10,000 nt of DNA from Trachelipus rathkii (taxonomy: Eukaryota > Arthropoda > Malacostraca > Isopoda > Trachelipodidae): positions 1 to 10,000 of the forward strand of contig JABUQX010088192.1 in assembly GCA_015478945.1 (NCBI GenBank), in the 5' to 3' direction. A program made the position numbers and the translations under genes. Below, in pieces: positions 7,495-10,000 of the stretch. The notes under the pieces were generated by a model that did not search any database, was not told the DNA's origin, and saw only the letters and a program-made list of their open reading frames with translations. The number at the start of each line of letters is the position of its first letter. Within the stretch, counting starts at the first letter, position 1.

Positions 7495-8490
7495 CCCTCC
7501 CTCTGAGGCAATACTTATTCCAAAGGGAAAACAAAGAAACGACACGCAGGTCCGACCAGTTTGCGGCACCGAAATGACAAAAATGTTTCCATGCGGTAGA
7601 CGGGGTTTTTTCCTCTGGAAGTCTTGAAGAGATAGAACGCATACAGAAATAGAAAGGTGATCAGAGGAAAAAGTTTAACAGTATAAGGGGAAGGATTAGA
7701 AGATGAGAATAGGTCAAGAATGTTGAGCTCATCTCCGTAACGATTAGGAATACGGGTAGGGAGTTGCCTCATCATGTCAAATTTTTAATAAAAACACGTT
7801 TTTGTTGACCATAAAGCAGTAAAGCAGTACGGCAAACCCCAATGGATGCCCCACCCCACCCTTGCCATCCATCTAAAACGATAATTTCAGAGAAGGGAGA
7901 AGAAGAAAGAATGTCCTTCATTTTAGAGTTTAGATAGTCAAAGAATTTAGGATAGTCAGAAGAGTTACGAGATACATAAACAGAGGAAATGAGTTTTGTC
8001 ATGGATTGACAAGAGAGCCTGAGCCATATTCTCGAAAATTCAGAAGACTCTAAAGTAGAAAGAAGCACTAGTACAAACAACATCGTTGCGCATATATGCA
8101 CAACAACTGCCTTTGGATTAAAGTTGAGGATAAAAACAGTAAGAACCAACAGAGAAGGATTTGCTGGCAGAGCACTCAAGCGTCTGTGTTTCGGTTAAGA
8201 ACAAGAGATGAGGTCCAGAAGGAGAGAGGTTCAACAAAGTGTTCAACAGAGTGCTCAACAAAGTTGAAATTAGAAAAAAGACCACGGGTGTTGCAGAAAT
8301 GAATGAAGAAGGAAGACCGAGCACTGGAACTGGTCGGCGGCGAATTCTTGGCTGCCCCAATCCCATCGTGGGAGGTCGCAAACTCCCAAGTTTTGATAGG
8401 GGAAGGAGTGGACGAAGGGCATTATTTCGATGCAGCCCCTCCAAGCATCTCCGAGGCAGATTTAAGTTTCTCAATTTTTTTTTTGACCAT
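7495..8490 (-). pseudogene. Non-LTR retrotransposon ORF2 endonuclease fragment (decayed)
   Basis: Read on the minus strand, this resembles the N-terminal part of a jockey/CR1-like LINE ORF2, the apurinic-like (EEP) endonuclease that nicks target DNA for reverse transcription. Frame pieces in order: MVKKKIEKLKSASEM from ATG at 8490; TWEFATSHDGIGAAK; FCNTRGLFSNFNFVEH (the N...RG region); LLFLTETQ with the catalytic-type Glu at 8190-8192; CCAYMRNDVV; LESSEFSRIWLRL; NSSDYPKFFDYLNSK; IIVLDG where GDFN is expected; LPTRIPNRYGDELNILDLF; SDH at 7657-7665; and AWKHFCHFGAANWSDLR. Stops at 8422-8424 and 8118-8120 plus several frameshifts (near 8235, 8060, 7800, 7670, 7610) break it. The GDFN segment is replaced. 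The reverse transcriptase domain is absent: homology ends near 7495 at the GA tract. It is not functional. Family assignment rests on remembered motifs. Confidence 0.85.
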
Positions 8491-8726
8491 AAGCTTGTAA
8501 ATATATGTGGGACATGTGAACGTATATGTGAACCTAACGTTAAATGCCGTATATGACTCAGAGTTGAAGACAGGTTCAACAAGTAAGGAGCAGAAATGTT
8601 CCCCTGCTCATTTTGATATATGTTTTCGTTTGTTTAACTTATATAACATTTTTGCTTGTTAATTTAGGGACATATTATAAATGACAAGCGTTAAAATTAG
8701 ATCATCGTACGAGTGTCTTCTTATTT
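8491..8726. other. Spacer between the LINE and the transposase-like pseudogene
   Basis: Roughly 240 bp, possibly including LINE 5' UTR. A short open frame continues on the minus strand to 8582, but I do not recognise it. No terminal inverted repeat or target-site duplication is evident for either neighbour. Confidence 0.4.
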
Positions 8727-10000
8727 GGCCAAATAGAACTCCTTAAAATCAATGTCCATCCTACTATGGTTGATGTTTTAAAAATTTTCTTTTTATTAAA
8801 TATAATGATAGTATTCCTAATGGAGATGTTATAGATCAAATATGGTCTATTCTTGCAAAATCTGTTATCAACATCTGGAACAAGGCATCTATTCCATACA
8901 ATCATGGTATGAAAAATATTACCACATTATGAAAAGTAAAAAAGGTTTAATTCTTCATTGTATGCAGTCAAGATTGCTGAGTTCAAGAAAGCAACATGTA
9001 AATTACTTGATGTTGCTTGCTGAAAATGCACTGACTTTGCTAATTGTCCGTGTGAAAAAGGAAAGAAAGTGAAACCAGAGATCAAAGATTGGAACATAAA
9101 ATGATAAATCAGGAAAAACTTTTTGAAAGAAGAACGGTAGAAAAACAACAAGCTTCATACGCTGTTGCACTTTCTTCATGCTCCGACATTGGGAAAAATT
9201 TACCTAAGAGGAAAATATACTCTGACACATTAACAGAGGATAATATGTTAAAACCTAAACAAATGAGAATTAATCTGCCAACGATAGCTCGTGAATGTGA
9301 TAAATATGGTATATCAAATCGATCAGCAGCTGCAATTGCTTCTGCACTTCTTAAGGATTTGGATATTACAAATGAAACCGAGCAAGATAGGAATAAGGTT
9401 AGAAGAAAATGAGACATATACAGGAAAATTTTAATGATTGAAAAATCACATGACAAAGTTGAATCGATTTACTTTGATGAACGAATAGATTTAACAAAAG
9501 TTCAGATAAAAATAAATATCAAACCCTATCCCAAAACGGCATTAGAAGAGCATGTTCTCCTAATTCAGGAACATGACTCATTGTATATAGGCCACATAAC
9601 ACCAAACTCTGGGAAATCCGAAGATAACGCTTCAGGAATCCTAACACTCTTCAAGAATAACAATATTAGTCTCGATGATTTAACTATCATTGGTAGTGAT
9701 GCTAAAAATGTAAATTCAATGTAAGATGCAGTCCTCAATGCAAACGTAAAAATGTAAATTACGAAGGCGTTATAATGCCATTAGAAGTGTCTACGGAGAC
9801 TACTTCAGTGGTTCATGCAAATGAGCTTTTGCTTGGACACTTATTTACACATGTCGATGGATCAACAACAGGTCTTTATAGCTATTCAGGAATAGAGAGT
9901 TGAAGAACTGTGAAAACTTGGGTATTGTAAAATTCACTCCTATAAAAGTACATTTACCTCCGCAGAGTTCAGTGACTTGAGCACTGATCAGAAACTATTG
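8727..10000 (+). pseudogene. Transposase-like repeat-encoded protein, decayed, runs off window
   Basis: Ordered plus-strand pieces match a protein family I recall as repeated in many invertebrate genomes and usually annotated hypothetical. They are VHPTMVDVLKIFFLL (frame 0, from ~8754), GDVIDQIW and INIWNKASIP (~8822-8893), a Cys-rich segment KLLDVAC-stop-KCTDFANCPC (8997-9053), LPTIARECDKYGISNRSAAA (9278-9337), SIYFDERIDL, YIGHITPNSG, IIGSDAKNVN, VVHANELLLGHLF, ELKNCENLGIVKF and DLSTDQKLL at the window edge. The spaced acidic residues (FDER, GSDA) followed by H-A-N-E resemble an RNase H-like DDE transposase with a C/D(2)H-type motif, Cys replaced by Ser; this reading is inference. In-frame TGA codons at 9021-9023 and 9410-9412, frameshifts near 8800, 8900-8940, 9065-9090, 9897 and 9963, and a 44-bp frame-breaking duplication at 9703-9760 show it is dead. 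Confidence 0.72.
9703..9760 (+). repeat. 14-bp direct repeats bounding a 44-bp insertion in the pseudogene
   Basis: TAAAAATGTAAATT occurs at 9703-9716 and again at 9747-9760, offset by 44 bp. The coding frame reads AKNVN in the first copy and NVNYEGVI in the second, two frames apart, so the extra 44 bp explains this frameshift. Confidence 0.85.

Noticed and set aside
7053..7642. Minus-strand Ser-Leu-rich proteins of 96-152 codons
   Set aside because: They cover (GA)n and (GATA)n; only the LINE-like N-terminal part of the frame starting at 7642 has family resemblance, and it is included in the LINE pseudogene.
8096..8556. Plus-strand open frames of 65-105 codons
   Set aside because: They lie antisense to the LINE endonuclease, whose minus-strand motifs give a better and recognisable reading.
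8902..10000. Intact host gene or endogenous virus
   Set aside because: The reading frame is broken by several stops and shifts, and the motifs fit a repeated transposase-like family; no viral polymerase, capsid or envelope motif was seen.

Overview
The window looks like intergenic, repeat-dominated nuclear DNA from an invertebrate animal. I see no intact host gene, no rRNA, no functional tRNA, no bacterial operon structure and no CRISPR array. The two recognisable proteins are decayed mobile-element genes of kinds common in invertebrate genomes: a non-LTR retrotransposon endonuclease and a transposase-like repeat protein. Microsatellites (TA, TTA, GATA, ACAT, TC/GA) make up over a third of the window. 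A microsatellite-rich arthropod such as a decapod crustacean fits best from what I remember of these families. A cephalopod or other invertebrate cannot be excluded.

Layout. 1-1395: composite (TA)n/(TTA)n array. 1396-2431: single-copy-looking AT-rich DNA with one unrecognised minus-strand open frame. 2432-2820: (TA)n block. 2829-3374: copy A of a dispersed non-coding repeat ending in (GATA)n, then (ACAT)n, to 3780. 3781-4307: spacer with a (TC)n tract. 4308-5246: second TA/TTA composite array. 5247-5838: AT-rich spacer. 5839-6566: an array of ~262-bp tRNA-like units with RNA polymerase III A and B boxes, whose first part is inverted. 6567-6613: (TA)n. 6642-7212: copy B of the dispersed repeat, then (GATA)n and (GA)n to 7490. 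7495-8490, minus strand: LINE ORF2 endonuclease pseudogene. 8491-8726: spacer. 8727-10000, plus strand: transposase-like pseudogene running off the window.

The pieces do not form a pathway; they record nested insertion, microsatellite growth and decay. The least ordinary feature is the tandem tRNA-like array at 5839-6566. Each complete unit carries an A-box-like and a B-box-like element plus a T6 run that could terminate pol III transcription. The leading inverted arm lets the array fold into a long hairpin.
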